From contig NC_065911.1 in assembly GCF_905147045.1 (NCBI RefSeq), forward strand, positions 1 to 64,000: a stretch of DNA of 64,000 nucleotides. Reading direction: 5' to 3'. The translations under genes and the position numbers were made by a program. Every line of letters starts with the position of its first letter. The first letter of the stretch is position 1. The notes under the pieces were generated by a model that searched no databases, had not been told where the DNA came from, and was given only the letters and a program-made list of their open reading frames with translations. This document shows positions 1-10,326 of the stretch, piece by piece. This DNA is from Nymphalis io (taxonomy: Eukaryota > Arthropoda > Insecta > Lepidoptera > Nymphalidae).

Positions 1-440
1 CGTGTTTGTTTCAAAGCTCTGTATCGATACTCTAATGAAAAGTTTTTATTACTGTATTATTGTAAATTATTATATTTAATTATTTTTAAATCTAGTAATG
101 ATATGATGAAAAACATTTTACCTTTTGTAATTTTAAATATTTATGGCAATTTGCATTATTATAGTTTTATTACAAAAAGTGGTGTGACATTCAAAAGCTC
201 CCATGTGATATACATTGAAATAAATTATTTTAACATATCTTTAAAGCCATCCAATTACGTTTTTCTAATAATTTTAAAATCTTTAATATTAGGAACTTTA
301 TATATAAGTATATGTGCATATACGAGAACAATCACGTATACATCATGTTTATATATGTGTAAGCCTAATTTTATAAGCATATATGGGTGTTTTCAATGGT
401 ACTTATCTTCCAATGCATTTACTGTTATAGTACACTATAA

Positions 441-1519
441 ATGGGGGGCGTAAAAAATATTAAAATTGGATTTTTAAACCTGGTTCACTTAGTACACACC
501 ACGAAGAATTATTAGTTGCCTTAGAACGACACAACGTTGACATTTTGGCTCTTAACGAGACATGGCTTCGGGGTGGAGAGGAGGGGCGCGCACCGAAGGT
601 CGCGGGTTACCGTCTGTGTCATATACCCAGACCGGAAACAATGCGTTCGCGTGGCGGCGGTGTAGGATTTTATATCAGACGAGGGCTGTCTACACAGATT
701 CTCAAATATCCAATTGAATCTAGGGTTGAACAGATGTGGCTTAGGACTCGGCATAGTAATAAAACTATTATAATTGGTACAGCTTATAGACCACCATGGT
801 TAAACGTGCAAGAATTCCTAGATGCTTTAATCGAATCGATTGCGTCTTTGCCCCTTTATGATTATATTATTTTATTGGGTGATTTCAACATTAATCTCCT
901 GAATAAACAAGACAATCACTCAATCCTTTTTAACAACTTTTTGGATTATTTTAGCTTAATACAACACGTTTCCGAGCCGACACATTTTACTAGCCATAGC
1001 GAAACGTTGATTGACCTTGTCTGTTCAAATATAAACCATATTAAGGTTAATGTCGATTATGTAAATAGTCTGAGTAGTCATTCTTTCCTTTCATTTGAGC
1101 TTAATATTGTGAAAGAAAAAATTCGCCCGAGGAAAAAGCTATTAAGACCTATTAGAGATATAAACATAGACCAGCTTAAGGTCCTGTTGGAATGCATTAG
1201 CTGGCATACATATTCTAATCCCGATTATTGTATAGATTTTCTCGTTTCTCATTTTACAACTAACATAATGCATATTTTTGACACCTTAGCTCCCCTTAAA
1301 ACCATATATATAAGACATAATCATTACCCTTGGATTACTTTTGCTATTAAACGTATGATGAAATGTCGCGATGAAGCTCATTGCAAATTGCGTATAGATG
1401 AGAGCGAGGCCAATAGAGAAAATTATAAAAAAATGAAAAAATTTGTAGATGATGCAATTGCAAATGAAAGAAATGCCTACTTTAACTCATACATTAATTG
1501 TAATTTAAAAAAACTCTAA
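441..1519 (+). pseudogene. LINE-A copy 1 ORF2 part 1: APE-type endonuclease, frameshifted
   Basis: The start matches the ATG of copy 2 at 7476. A single C is missing near 480 (aaacctgg against aaaccctgg in copy 2), which shifts the frame after about 13 codons; the long open part runs from 545. From there the protein appears identical to copy 2 and carries the apurinic-endonuclease signatures NETWL, YRPP, LGDFNI and SSHSF. This domain nicks target DNA for target-primed reverse transcription. The frame ends at TAA 1517-1519, directly after a run of seven A, as in copy 2. Confidence 0.85.
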
Positions 1520-1523
1520 AGTC

Positions 1524-3291
1524 ATGTGGAAACATTTTAAAAACCACCTTGAGGTAAAACCTAAGTCGGATCTAATCTTACCTAGTCATCTTAACGATCC
1601 TCAGGTTATAAACAATCATTTTCTAAATATTCCTGGTAATGATTATGTCTCCCCCGCAAATTATTCAAAAGTATTCTTCATCAAAATTCTGTACAGAAAC
1701 CTTCCACCTAAAAACCGTTAATGAAGATACTGTGTCAAAAATTATCCATAAGCTCAAATCGAACGCCATCGGTAAGGACGGAATCTCTTTGGACATGATT
1801 TTGATGACACTTTCTTCCTCCCTCCCTGCTATAACAAAAATTATCAATAAATCTATTCAGTCTACCAACTTTCCTGTCCTATGGAGGGAGGCTCTTATTA
1901 AACCTATACCAAAATTGAATAATCCAGTTTCGTTGTCTGATTTGCGTCCTATCAGCATACTCCCATGTTTATCTAAAGTACTGGAAAAAGTAGTCTACAT
2001 CCAACTATCTGAATTTCTAGAAAACAATAATATCCTACCTGATGTTCAATCTGGCTTTAGAAAGCATCGTAGTACTACTACCGCACTCACCACGGTTGTA
2101 GATGACATACTTAGTGCCCAGGACTCCGGTAAAGTTACCCTGCTGGTTTTGTTAGATTACTCTCGAGCGTTTGAAACTATAAATATCTCTTTACTTGTTG
2201 CAAAACTGGCGTACTATGGTTTTGATAAAACCGCTATAGATTGGTTTGCAAGTTATTTAACTTATAGAAGACAATCAGTGGAATTAATAGGTGAAGATGG
2301 CACTATAGCGTGTCCTCCGTGTCGTCCAGTAACACGAGGCTTGCCCCAAGGCTCAATCTTGGGGCCTTTATTATTTATATTATATACGGCGGACGTAACG
2401 AGTTGTATTATAAATAGTGATTGTCATGTTTATGCGGACGATTTACAAGTTTATACATCATTTCACTTGTCGAACCTAGAGGCTGCCGTTAAAAACTTAA
2501 ATGATGATTTAAATAGAATATTTGCATGGTCACAATCCCACACCCTAGTTTTAAATGCGAAGAAGACTAAATATATGATATTTGGCACAAACAAACAAAT
2601 TAAACAATTATCTAGTTATAGCCGTATTATATCTATAAACGATGAAATTATTGAAAGAGTCACCGAAGCTAAAAATCTAGGCGTCATTATGGACGAAAAC
2701 TTGCGTTTTGAAAAACAAGTAAATAATACCGTTCGTAACTGTTTTTACCGTTTAAAATTACTGTACCGTGTACGAGAGTCTCTATCAAACGAATTACGTC
2801 TTACACTGTGTGAGTCGCTGGTGCTGTCAAAATTAAATTATGCCGATACAGTGATTGGGCCACGAATGCTTGCTCGCTCAAAAACGGCCATTCAAAAAGT
2901 ACAGAATACCTGCGCTCGTTATTGTTTTAACATTCCGCCACGTGCTCATGTAACGCCTTACATTAATGAAGCCAAATCTTTAAGGACTGACTACCGCGGA
3001 CAATTGCATTTCGCTTTACTTCTATTCGGAGTCATAAAATCCAAATCACCAGGATATCTCTATGATAAGCTTTTGTGGTCATCGGCCGTAAATTCAACTC
3101 ACTCTACCAGGGCGAATTCCTATTTGCTGCTTGTGCACCCACATCGTACTGCAGCCTTTCGTGGAAGCTTCAAATACGCCGCGACCAAATGTTGGAACAA
3201 TCTGCCGCCCCCACTTCGTAACCTAAAATCATTGCATACGTTTAGACTAAGATATAAGTTATATTTATTTAACCTACAGACTGAACTTTAA
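1524..3291 (+). pseudogene. LINE-A copy 1 ORF2 part 2: reverse transcriptase, frameshifted
   Basis: The reading frame opens at ATG 1524, four bases after the endonuclease stop, and is broken by one extra C near 1654 (tctcccccgc against tctccccgc in copy 2); it then runs open to 3291. From the break onward the protein matches copy 2. Reverse transcriptase landmarks are LRPISILP, the palm segment LLDYSRAFETI, GLPQGSILGPLLF and the catalytic YADD box. The coding differences seen against copy 2 are synonymous, so this copy was made from a constrained lineage and broke after insertion. Confidence 0.85.
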
Positions 3292-3987
3292 CTTTCTTAT
3301 TCACATATTCGTGTATATTGATAATAAATAATTCATAGTATACAAAATTGAAAGAAACATGTTTGACGATATAATTATTTAATTAAAAATGTACCTATAA
3401 TTGCATGGCCAATTTGTTTCATGCAGATTGTTCATGTCATATTGGTTGCGGAGTGTCTTCCTCCACTGTAGGTTTTTAGGAATACCATTATCGCCGTCTC
3501 TAAACAACAGAAATTTGGGCATAAATATATTTTATTACTAGCTGTACCCGCGACTTCGTCCGCGTAGAATTTAACAAAAAAGTTAATCATTTTTATTATC
3601 ATTTTTTTTCTAAAATAAAAGCAGCCTTAGTTATTCCTTATTACATCAGCTACCTGCCAATAAAAGTCCCGTCAAAATCGGTCCAGCCATTAGGCCAGCC
3701 AATAGCCAACAAACAGACAGACAGACAGACAAACAGACAAACAGACAGACAAAAATTGTAAAAAAAAAATATTTCGGTGTATGTACCGTATATATATTCA
3801 TATGCATGTAGTAAAAAGCGGCTATTTCGATAATAAAAACAGACACTCCAATTTTATTTATATGTATAGATTATCATTTTTTTTTTTTTCTAAAATAAAA
3901 GTAGCCTAAGTTACTCCTTATTAGATCAGCTACCTGCCAATAAAAGTCCCATCAAAATAGGTCCAGCCATTTCAGAGATTAGACGGA

Positions 3988-4018
<31 letters not shown>

Positions 4019-4823
4019 AAAATTGTAAAAAATGTTATTTCGGTGTATGTACCGTATATATATTCATATGCATGTAGTAAAAAGCGGTTATTTCGATATT
4101 AAAAACAGACACTCCAATTTTATTTATATGTATAGATTGATATCATCTATGTAAATTACATGGTTAATCTGTAAACACAAATAACGTAATATATTTATGT
4201 AAAGCAAAAACAAAGATTAGGTCTTAAGTACTTACCTATTCTCGCTTCTCAGAATGCTCATTTTGCCGTGTTGTTTCTTAATAGCATTGGCCGCCATTAC
4301 TTCCCATGGCGTTGATCGCCGAGTTTGAGTCGGAGTCATATTAATTTTCAAAAATACCGCCTAAATGTCAACTTTTTTTAATTTGTATATCGGATTTAAT
4401 CTCCTATTTTTTTATAATCGTATATGTATTTCAGATAACGACTTTAGTTTTAAGTTTTATTAACTTGTAATTTAATAACTTGTTTATACGTAACATTCTA
4501 CCACTTTAATATTTGATATTACTCTTTGTCACGTTTACATGGCCGTCCGTCACTGTCACATGGAGGCCTCTGAAAATCAGTGCTGGGTTAATATTATGCC
4601 AGCTTCAACTGAGAGGTTGTCCATTTTGGATGCCACACCACTTTACATTTAATTTTTGTTAATTTTTATTTACTTATTTTTTCTCTTTTCTTTGTGTTTA
4701 AAATAATTTTTCTCTTTTCTTTGTGTTTAAAAAATATTTTTGTAAATATTTTTGTAAAAATTTTTGCAAGTTAGTTAATTTTTTATTTATTTTTTTCTAC
4801 GTGTGGTGTGATCCAAATAAAGG

Positions 4824-4861
<38 letters not shown>
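3292..4861 (+). repeat. LINE-A copy 1 3' UTR with an internal tandem repeat and (CTAT)n tail
   Basis: This 1.5-kb stretch has no gene. It contains the common lepidopteran string gctgtacccgcgacttcg near 3541. Two direct copies of a roughly 265-bp block follow (about 3597-3850 and 3870-4130), each with a GACA run and the string gtaccgtatatatattcata. It ends in an AT-rich segment and an uninterrupted (CTAT)n tract. The same arrangement lies in copy 2, so it belongs to the family rather than to local insertions. Confidence 0.7.
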
Positions 4862-4862
<1 letters not shown>

Positions 4863-5703
4863 ACAGGCGCGTTAACACAGGAGACAGCTCCGCTGCGCAC
4901 TTCTTCAGCACTATGGCTGGTATTCCATCGGGACCGCTAGCTTTCCGTACATCAAGTGATTGCAGCTCCGCACGCACATCACGTTCCTGATTTTAATGTC
5001 AGGCATCGTATGGCCACATGCAGGTATTGTAGGTGGCAGTGCACTACAATCGTCGATGACGGAATTGTCGGCAAAGAGTTTAGCCAGGAGATCAGCTTGC
5101 TCTTGCGGACTGTGAGCTAGCGATCCGTCCGGATTTCTGAGAGGTGGCAGCGAAGGTTGGCAGAAATTGTTTTGCACAGACTTGATCAGACGCCAGAAGC
5201 TACGGGAGCCATGACCAATCTGTACAATGCGCTGTGCATCCGCTCTCGTGTATGCCTTTCTACAGAACTTGGAATTTTTATTATAGTTTGCTTTCAGTGA
5301 GTCAATGTTAGATGCCCCGCTAATACAGCCGTTGATCCACTTGCGATATGCCGCCTGCTTAGATGATACAGCATCGGCACATTCACGAGTGAACCAACGG
5401 TTACGCGTACTCCTACTGACGAGATCTGAGCTAGGAATGTAGTATTCCATTCCCAGCATGATCTCGCCAGCAACAGCGGCGTCACTAGCTGTCGGGTCAT
5501 TCCCACTGAAGCAACGTTCCTTCCAAGGGACCGACGCATAGTAATCGCGCATACCGTCCCAATCCGCCGACTTATAGTGCCAAACGCGACGTTTGCATAC
5601 CGCTAGTGGCGGCAGCTTGGCCTGTGGCACTCTGGTAGAAATAAGGCTGTGATCCGAAGAGCCAAGAGGAGCCTGAACCACAACCTGATATTCCACCGGG
5701 TGA
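4862..5703 (-). pseudogene. Fragment of LINE-B ORF (endonuclease C-terminus and linker), caught between the two LINE-A copies
   Basis: On the minus strand this reads as LINE-B, matching 17790-18660, from the end of the endonuclease (PLGSSDHSLIS) to the region just before the reverse transcriptase. It lacks the RT catalytic part. Compared with the intact LINE-B it lacks 21 nt near 5210, an in-frame loss of seven residues (DLISHPR region). A single-base change near 4989 also shifts the frame at its end. The left edge abuts the LINE-A copy 1 tail and the right edge abuts the 5' end of copy 2, so both LINE-A copies probably landed in an older LINE-B remnant or at its ends. Confidence 0.85.
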
Positions 5704-6044
5704 GATATTCAAATAAATTTAAAGTGATAAATTACAGTGAAGTAGTGTTTTAAAGCAAAAACTCTGTATCACAATCAGCTGTTCGTTTGTGTTTACCCTC
5801 CTAATAAAGCAATAACTAAATATAAATAATTGAACTATAAAAATAGTGAAACAGTGTGTGTGTTATAATCTGGATACACAACTTTTATATACAGGTTTCA
5901 TTTTTATTAATATTCATATTTAGTGAAAATAAATAAATTACACAATAGTTGTACAAAATATAATTATTAAGACACAAGAGACTTAATCTATAGTGCCACC
6001 TAGTAGTCATCTCGAGAACTATTATATGTAATCAATACGACATT

Positions 6045-6982
6045 ATGGCAAATAAATGTCATCATTGTGGTAAATTCCTGTCTGCGTCAGATGGCGCTAA
6101 GTGTACGAAATGTCCATCAATGTTCCATAGGGCTTGCGTAAATCTCAGCCCGGAATCTCGTATCCCCCAAAAATGGATGTGTCGTAGTTGCAAAAACAAT
6201 GGTTCCATTAAATGTTTGTCGGCTTCTTCCTCCCTTGCTAACGCTGAAAGAAATGATGAGGAACTTAACGCAAATTCGTCCGATGAATCCTCTCTGGTCC
6301 GAAAAATAAAATTGTTAAGAGCCGAATTAGCCATGGTCTCTGGAGAGATGACATCTTTTAGACTCGAGCTAGCCAAATTAAATTCCTGTATCACAGAATT
6401 TAATAATCGCGTGGACATTATTGAGGAGCGTTTATCTTCATTGGAGCAGCAGAAAGCAGGTAGCAGCCTGAACCGGGACGGTATCTCTCATGAAGTAGTT
6501 GCTCAACTTCGTTCTGAGCTTAATGACCGGGAGCAAGAATGCTTCTCTAATGATCTGGAGATATCAGGCTTGGCAGAAAAGTCCGGAGAAAATGTGATTC
6601 AAATTGTCACATTGTGAGCGCGCAGCGATCGGGTCCGCGTCGCGATACTTTGAGTAGCGGCGAGTAGCCGCGCCCGCGTCCTATCACTGTACGGTTGACG
6701 CGGCGCGCATTGCGCGATGATATGTTACGAGCGGCGCGTGTACGACGAGGCGCCGACTCCTCGAGCGTTATAGACGGAGAGCCGCGCCGTTTCTACGTCA
6801 ATGAGCGCCTTACGAAATTAAATAAATTCATATTTTTCAAAGCCAAAGAAGAAGGCCGGAATAAAGGTTGGAAATACATTTGGACGAAGGGCGGGCGCAT
6901 TTATGTTAGACGTACCTTTGATGCCCCAGTGCACCGAGTACGAGGAGAGGGTGACATCAAAAAAATTTTTGGAGACAGCTAA
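6045..6982 (+). pseudogene. LINE-A ORF1: PHD-type zinc finger, coiled coil and nucleic-acid-binding C-terminus; broken in the middle
   Basis: The first 50 residues hold a Cys/His pattern of PHD type: CHHC, CTKC, FHRAC and WMCRSC. Residues about 85-135 look like a coiled coil (leucine-rich heptads around VRKIKLLRAELAMVSGEM). After LEISGLAEK, the usual start of the RNA-binding domain of LINE ORF1 proteins, the frame hits TGA 6615-6617. A GC-rich stretch to about 6690 is frame-shifted or deleted. The C-terminal part resumes at 6695-6982 with KFIFFKAKEEGR and KYIWTKGGRIYVRR. ORF1 proteins coat the LINE RNA and are needed for retrotransposition in trans or cis. PHD-bearing ORF1 is known from CR1-group elements. 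Copy 2 is therefore probably not autonomous. Confidence 0.75.
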
Positions 6983-6984
6983 AT

Positions 6985-7488
6985 TTGAATTTTAAGAGTT
7001 TCTTTATTCTAAGTTATTTTTATTATAGATACTATGTTGTTTGTTTCAAAGCTCTGTATCGATACTCTAATGAAAAGTTTTTATTACTGTATTATTGTAA
7101 ATTATTATATTTAATTATTTTTAAATCTAGTAATGATATGATGAAAAACATTTTACCTTTTGTAATTTTAAATATTTATGGCAATTTGCATTATTATAGT
7201 TTTATTACAAAAAGTGGTGTGACATTCAAAAGCTCCCATGTGATATACATTGAAATAAATTATTTTAACATATCTTTAAAGCCATCCAATTACGTTTTTC
7301 TAATAATTTTAAAATCTTTAATATTAGGAACTTTATATATAAGTATATGTGCATATACGAGAACAATCACGTATACATCATGTTTATATATGTGTAAGCC
7401 TAATTTTATAAGCATATATGGGTGTTTTCAATGGTACTTATCTTCCAATGCATTTACTGTTATAGTACACTATAAATGGGGGGCGTAA
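6985..7488 (+). CDS. Candidate extra ORF between ORF1 and ORF2 of LINE-A (167 codons, hydrophobic)
   Basis: An open frame of 167 codons starts three bases after the ORF1 stop and runs over the ATG of the endonuclease ORF (7476), ending in the TAA at 7486-7488. It is in a different frame from ORF2. The translation is rich in F, I, L and Y with several strongly hydrophobic stretches, and it has no domain I recognise. The same frame is open in copy 1 from about base 1 to 453. AT-rich DNA normally throws up frequent stops, so an open frame this long is notable, but the amino-acid make-up is also what AT-rich noncoding DNA gives. It may be a real short protein or a translated leader that positions ribosomes at the ORF2 start. 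Confidence 0.3.
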   Translation: MNFKSFFILSYFYYRYYVVCFKALYRYSNEKFLLLYYCKLLYLIIFKSSNDMMKNILPFVILNIYGNLHYYSFITKSGVTFKSSHVIYIEINYFNISLKPSNYVFLIILKSLILGTLYISICAYTRTITYTSCLYMCKPNFISIYGCFQWYLSSNAFTVIVHYKWGA

Positions 7489-8555
7489 AAAATATTAAAA
7501 TTGGATTTTTAAACCCTGGTTCACTTAGTACACACCACGAAGAATTATTAGTTGCCTTAGAACGACACAACGTTGACATTTTGGCTCTTAACGAGACATG
7601 GCTTCGGGGTGGAGAGGAGGGGCGCGCACCGAAGGTCGCGGGTTACCGTCTGTGTCATATACCCAGACCGGAAACAATGCGTTCGCGTGGCGGCGGTGTA
7701 GGATTTTATATCAGACGAGGGCTGTCTACACAGATTCTCAAATATCCAATTGAATCTAGGGTTGAACAGATGTGGCTTAGGACTCGGCATAGTAATAAAA
7801 CTATTATAATTGGTACAGCTTATAGACCACCATGGTTAAACGTGCAAGAATTCCTAGATGCTTTAATCGAATCGATTGCGTCTTTGCCCCTTTATGATTA
7901 TATTATTTTATTGGGTGATTTCAACATTAATCTCCTGAATAAACAAGACAATCACTCAATCCTTTTTAACAACTTTTTGGATTATTTTAGCTTAATACAA
8001 CACGTTTCCGAGCCGACACATTTTACTAGCCATAGCGAAACGTTGATTGACCTTGTCTGTTCAAATATAAACCATATTAAGGTTAATGTCGATTATGTAA
8101 ATAGTCTGAGTAGTCATTCTTTCCTTTCATTTGAGCTTAATATTGTGAAAGAAAAAATTCGCCCGAGGAAAAAGCTATTAAGACCTATTAGAGATATAAA
8201 CATAGACCAGCTTAAGGTCCTGTTGGAATGCATTAGCTGGCATACATATTCTAATCCCGATTATTGTATAGATTTTCTCGTTTCTCATTTTACAACTAAC
8301 ATAATGCATATTTTTGACACCTTAGCTCCCCTTAAAACCATATATATAAGACATAATCATTACCCTTGGATTACTTTTGCTATTAAACGTATGATGAAAT
8401 GTCGCGATGAAGCTCATTGCAAATTGCGTATAGATGAGAGTGAGGCCAATAGAGAAAATTATAAAAAAATGAAAAAATTTGTAGATGATGCAATTGCAAA
8501 TGAAAGAAATGCCTACTTTAACTCATACATTAATTGTAATTTAAAAAAACTCTAA
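7476..8555 (+). CDS. LINE-A ORF2 part 1: APE-type endonuclease, intact
   Basis: The 359-residue frame starts at ATG 7476, inside the end of the upstream small frame. Residues 1-230 are the apurinic-endonuclease-like domain: FLNPGS near residue 13, NETWL near 40, GGGVGFYI near 73, YRPP near 113, LGDFNI near 145 and SSHSF near 200. Residues 230-359 are the linker before the reverse transcriptase. It nicks chromosomal DNA to prime reverse transcription in the nucleus. It stops at TAA 8553-8555 just after seven A. The RT follows in the +1 frame from ATG 8560. In most LINEs of this group EN and RT are one polypeptide, so the break is either an inactivating insertion or a translational frame change. 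Confidence 0.85.
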   Translation: MGGVKNIKIGFLNPGSLSTHHEELLVALERHNVDILALNETWLRGGEEGRAPKVAGYRLCHIPRPETMRSRGGGVGFYIRRGLSTQILKYPIESRVEQMWLRTRHSNKTIIIGTAYRPPWLNVQEFLDALIESIASLPLYDYIILLGDFNINLLNKQDNHSILFNNFLDYFSLIQHVSEPTHFTSHSETLIDLVCSNINHIKVNVDYVNSLSSHSFLSFELNIVKEKIRPRKKLLRPIRDINIDQLKVLLECISWHTYSNPDYCIDFLVSHFTTNIMHIFDTLAPLKTIYIRHNHYPWITFAIKRMMKCRDEAHCKLRIDESEANRENYKKMKKFVDDAIANERNAYFNSYINCNLKKL

Positions 8556-8559
8556 AGTC

Positions 8560-10326
8560 ATGTGGAAACATTTTAAAAACCACCTTGAGGTAAAACCTAA
8601 GTCGGATCTAATCTTACCTAGTCATCTTAACGATCCTCAGGTTATAAACAATCATTTTCTAAATATTCCTGGTAATGATTATGTCTCCCCGCAAATTATT
8701 CAAAAGTATTCTTCATCAAAATTCTGTACAGAAACCTTCCACCTAAAAACCGTTAATGAAGATACTGTGTCAAAAATTATCCATAAGCTCAAATCGAACG
8801 CCATCGGTAAGGACGGAATCTCTTTGGACATGATTTTGATGACACTTTCTTCCTCCCTCCCTGCTATAACAAAAATTATCAATAAATCTATTCAGTCTAC
8901 CAACTTTCCTGTCCTATGGAGGGAGGCTCTTATTAAACCTATACCAAAATTGAATAATCCAGTTTCGTTGTCTGATTTGCGTCCTATCAGCATACTCCCA
9001 TGTTTATCTAAAGTACTGGAAAAAGTAGTCTACATCCAACTATCTGAATTTCTAGAAAACAATAATATCCTACCTGATGTTCAATCTGGCTTTAGAAAGC
9101 ATCGTAGTACTACTACCGCACTCACCACGGTTGTAGATGACATACTTAGTGCCCAGGACTCCGGTAAAGTTACCCTGCTGGTTTTGTTAGATTACTCTCG
9201 AGCGTTTGAAACTATAAATATCTCTTTACTTGTTGCAAAACTGGCGTACTATGGTTTTGATAAAACCGCTATAGATTGGTTTGCAAGTTATTTAACTTAT
9301 AGAAGACAATCAGTGGAATTAATAGGTGAAGATGGCACTATAGCGTGTCCTCCGTGTCGTCCAGTAACACGAGGCTTGCCCCAAGGCTCAATCTTGGGGC
9401 CTTTATTATTTATATTATATACGGCGGACGTAACGAGTTGTATTATAAATAGTGATTGTCATGTTTATGCGGACGATTTACAAGTTTATACATCATTTCA
9501 CTTGTCGAACCTAGAGGCTGCCGTTAAAAACTTAAATGATGATTTAAATAGAATATTTGCATGGTCACAATCCCACACCCTAGTTTTAAATGCGAAGAAG
9601 ACTAAATATATGATATTTGGCACAAACAAACAAATTAAACAATTATCTAGTTATAGCCGTATTATATCTATAAACGATGAAATTATTGAAAGAGTCACCG
9701 AAGCTAAAAATCTAGGCGTCATTATGGACGAAAACTTGCGTTTTGAAAAACAAGTAAATAATACCGTTCGTAACTGTTTTTACCGTTTAAAATTACTGTA
9801 CCGTGTACGAGAGTCTCTATCAAACGAATTACGTCTTACACTGTGTGAGTCACTGGTGCTGTCAAAATTAAATTATGCCGATACAGTGATAGGGCCACGA
9901 ATGCTTGCTCGCTCAAAAACGGCCATTCAAAAAGTACAGAATACCTGCGCTCGTTATTGTTTTAACATTCCGCCACGTGCTCATGTAACGCCTTACATTA
10001 ATGAAGCCAAATCTTTAAGGACTGACTACCGCGGACAATTGCATTTCGCTTTACTTCTATTCGGAGTCATAAAATCCAAATCACCAGGATATCTCTATGA
10101 TAAGCTTTTGTGGTCATCGGCCGTAAATTCAACTCACTCTACCAGGGCGAATTCCTATTTGCTGCTTGTGCACCCACATCGTACTGCAGCCTTTCGTGGA
10201 AGCTTCAAATACGCCGCGACCAAATGTTGGAACAATCTGCCGCCCCCACTTCGTAACCTAAAATCATTGCATACGTTTAGACTAAGATATAAGTTATATT
10301 TATTTAACCTACAGACTGAACTTTAA
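8560..10326 (+). CDS. LINE-A ORF2 part 2: reverse transcriptase, intact
   Basis: The 588-residue frame contains the full LINE reverse transcriptase: LRPISILP, GFRKHRSTTTAL, LLDYSRAFETI (palm motif A), GLPQGSILGPLLF (motif B), YADD (motif C, catalytic aspartates), KTKYMIFG and NLGVIMDE, then the LINE C-terminal region with NTCARYCF and CWNNLPPPLRNL. The +1 frame is also open upstream of the ATG back across the A run, so either frameshifting or restart at ATG 8560 (spacing taa-agtc-atg) could give the product. No CCHC knuckle is seen at the C-terminus. Compared with copy 1 the only coding substitutions I saw are synonymous. Confidence 0.88.
   Translation: MWKHFKNHLEVKPKSDLILPSHLNDPQVINNHFLNIPGNDYVSPQIIQKYSSSKFCTETFHLKTVNEDTVSKIIHKLKSNAIGKDGISLDMILMTLSSSLPAITKIINKSIQSTNFPVLWREALIKPIPKLNNPVSLSDLRPISILPCLSKVLEKVVYIQLSEFLENNNILPDVQSGFRKHRSTTTALTTVVDDILSAQDSGKVTLLVLLDYSRAFETINISLLVAKLAYYGFDKTAIDWFASYLTYRRQSVELIGEDGTIACPPCRPVTRGLPQGSILGPLLFILYTADVTSCIINSDCHVYADDLQVYTSFHLSNLEAAVKNLNDDLNRIFAWSQSHTLVLNAKKTKYMIFGTNKQIKQLSSYSRIISINDEIIERVTEAKNLGVIMDENLRFEKQVNNTVRNCFYRLKLLYRVRESLSNELRLTLCESLVLSKLNYADTVIGPRMLARSKTAIQKVQNTCARYCFNIPPRAHVTPYINEAKSLRTDYRGQLHFALLLFGVIKSKSPGYLYDKLLWSSAVNSTHSTRANSYLLLVHPHRTAAFRGSFKYAATKCWNNLPPPLRNLKSLHTFRLRYKLYLFNLQTEL

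Larger units (their letters stand above)
1..4861 (+). mobile_element. LINE-A copy 1 (Jockey/CR1-superfamily non-LTR retrotransposon), left end outside or at window edge
   Basis: From about base 3 this copy matches 7037-11914 almost base for base, so both are copies of one LINE family. It carries the inter-ORF region, a broken endonuclease region, a broken reverse transcriptase region, a long 3' UTR and a (CTAT)n tail after the string gtgatccaaataaag. ORF1 is not in the window for this copy. The first two bases differ from copy 2, so the element may simply continue leftward or be truncated right there; the window cannot decide. Copy-specific damage is a 1-nt deletion near 480 and a 1-nt insertion in a C run near 1654. 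The exact clade (CR1, Daphne or Jockey proper) is not settled by eye. Confidence 0.85.
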
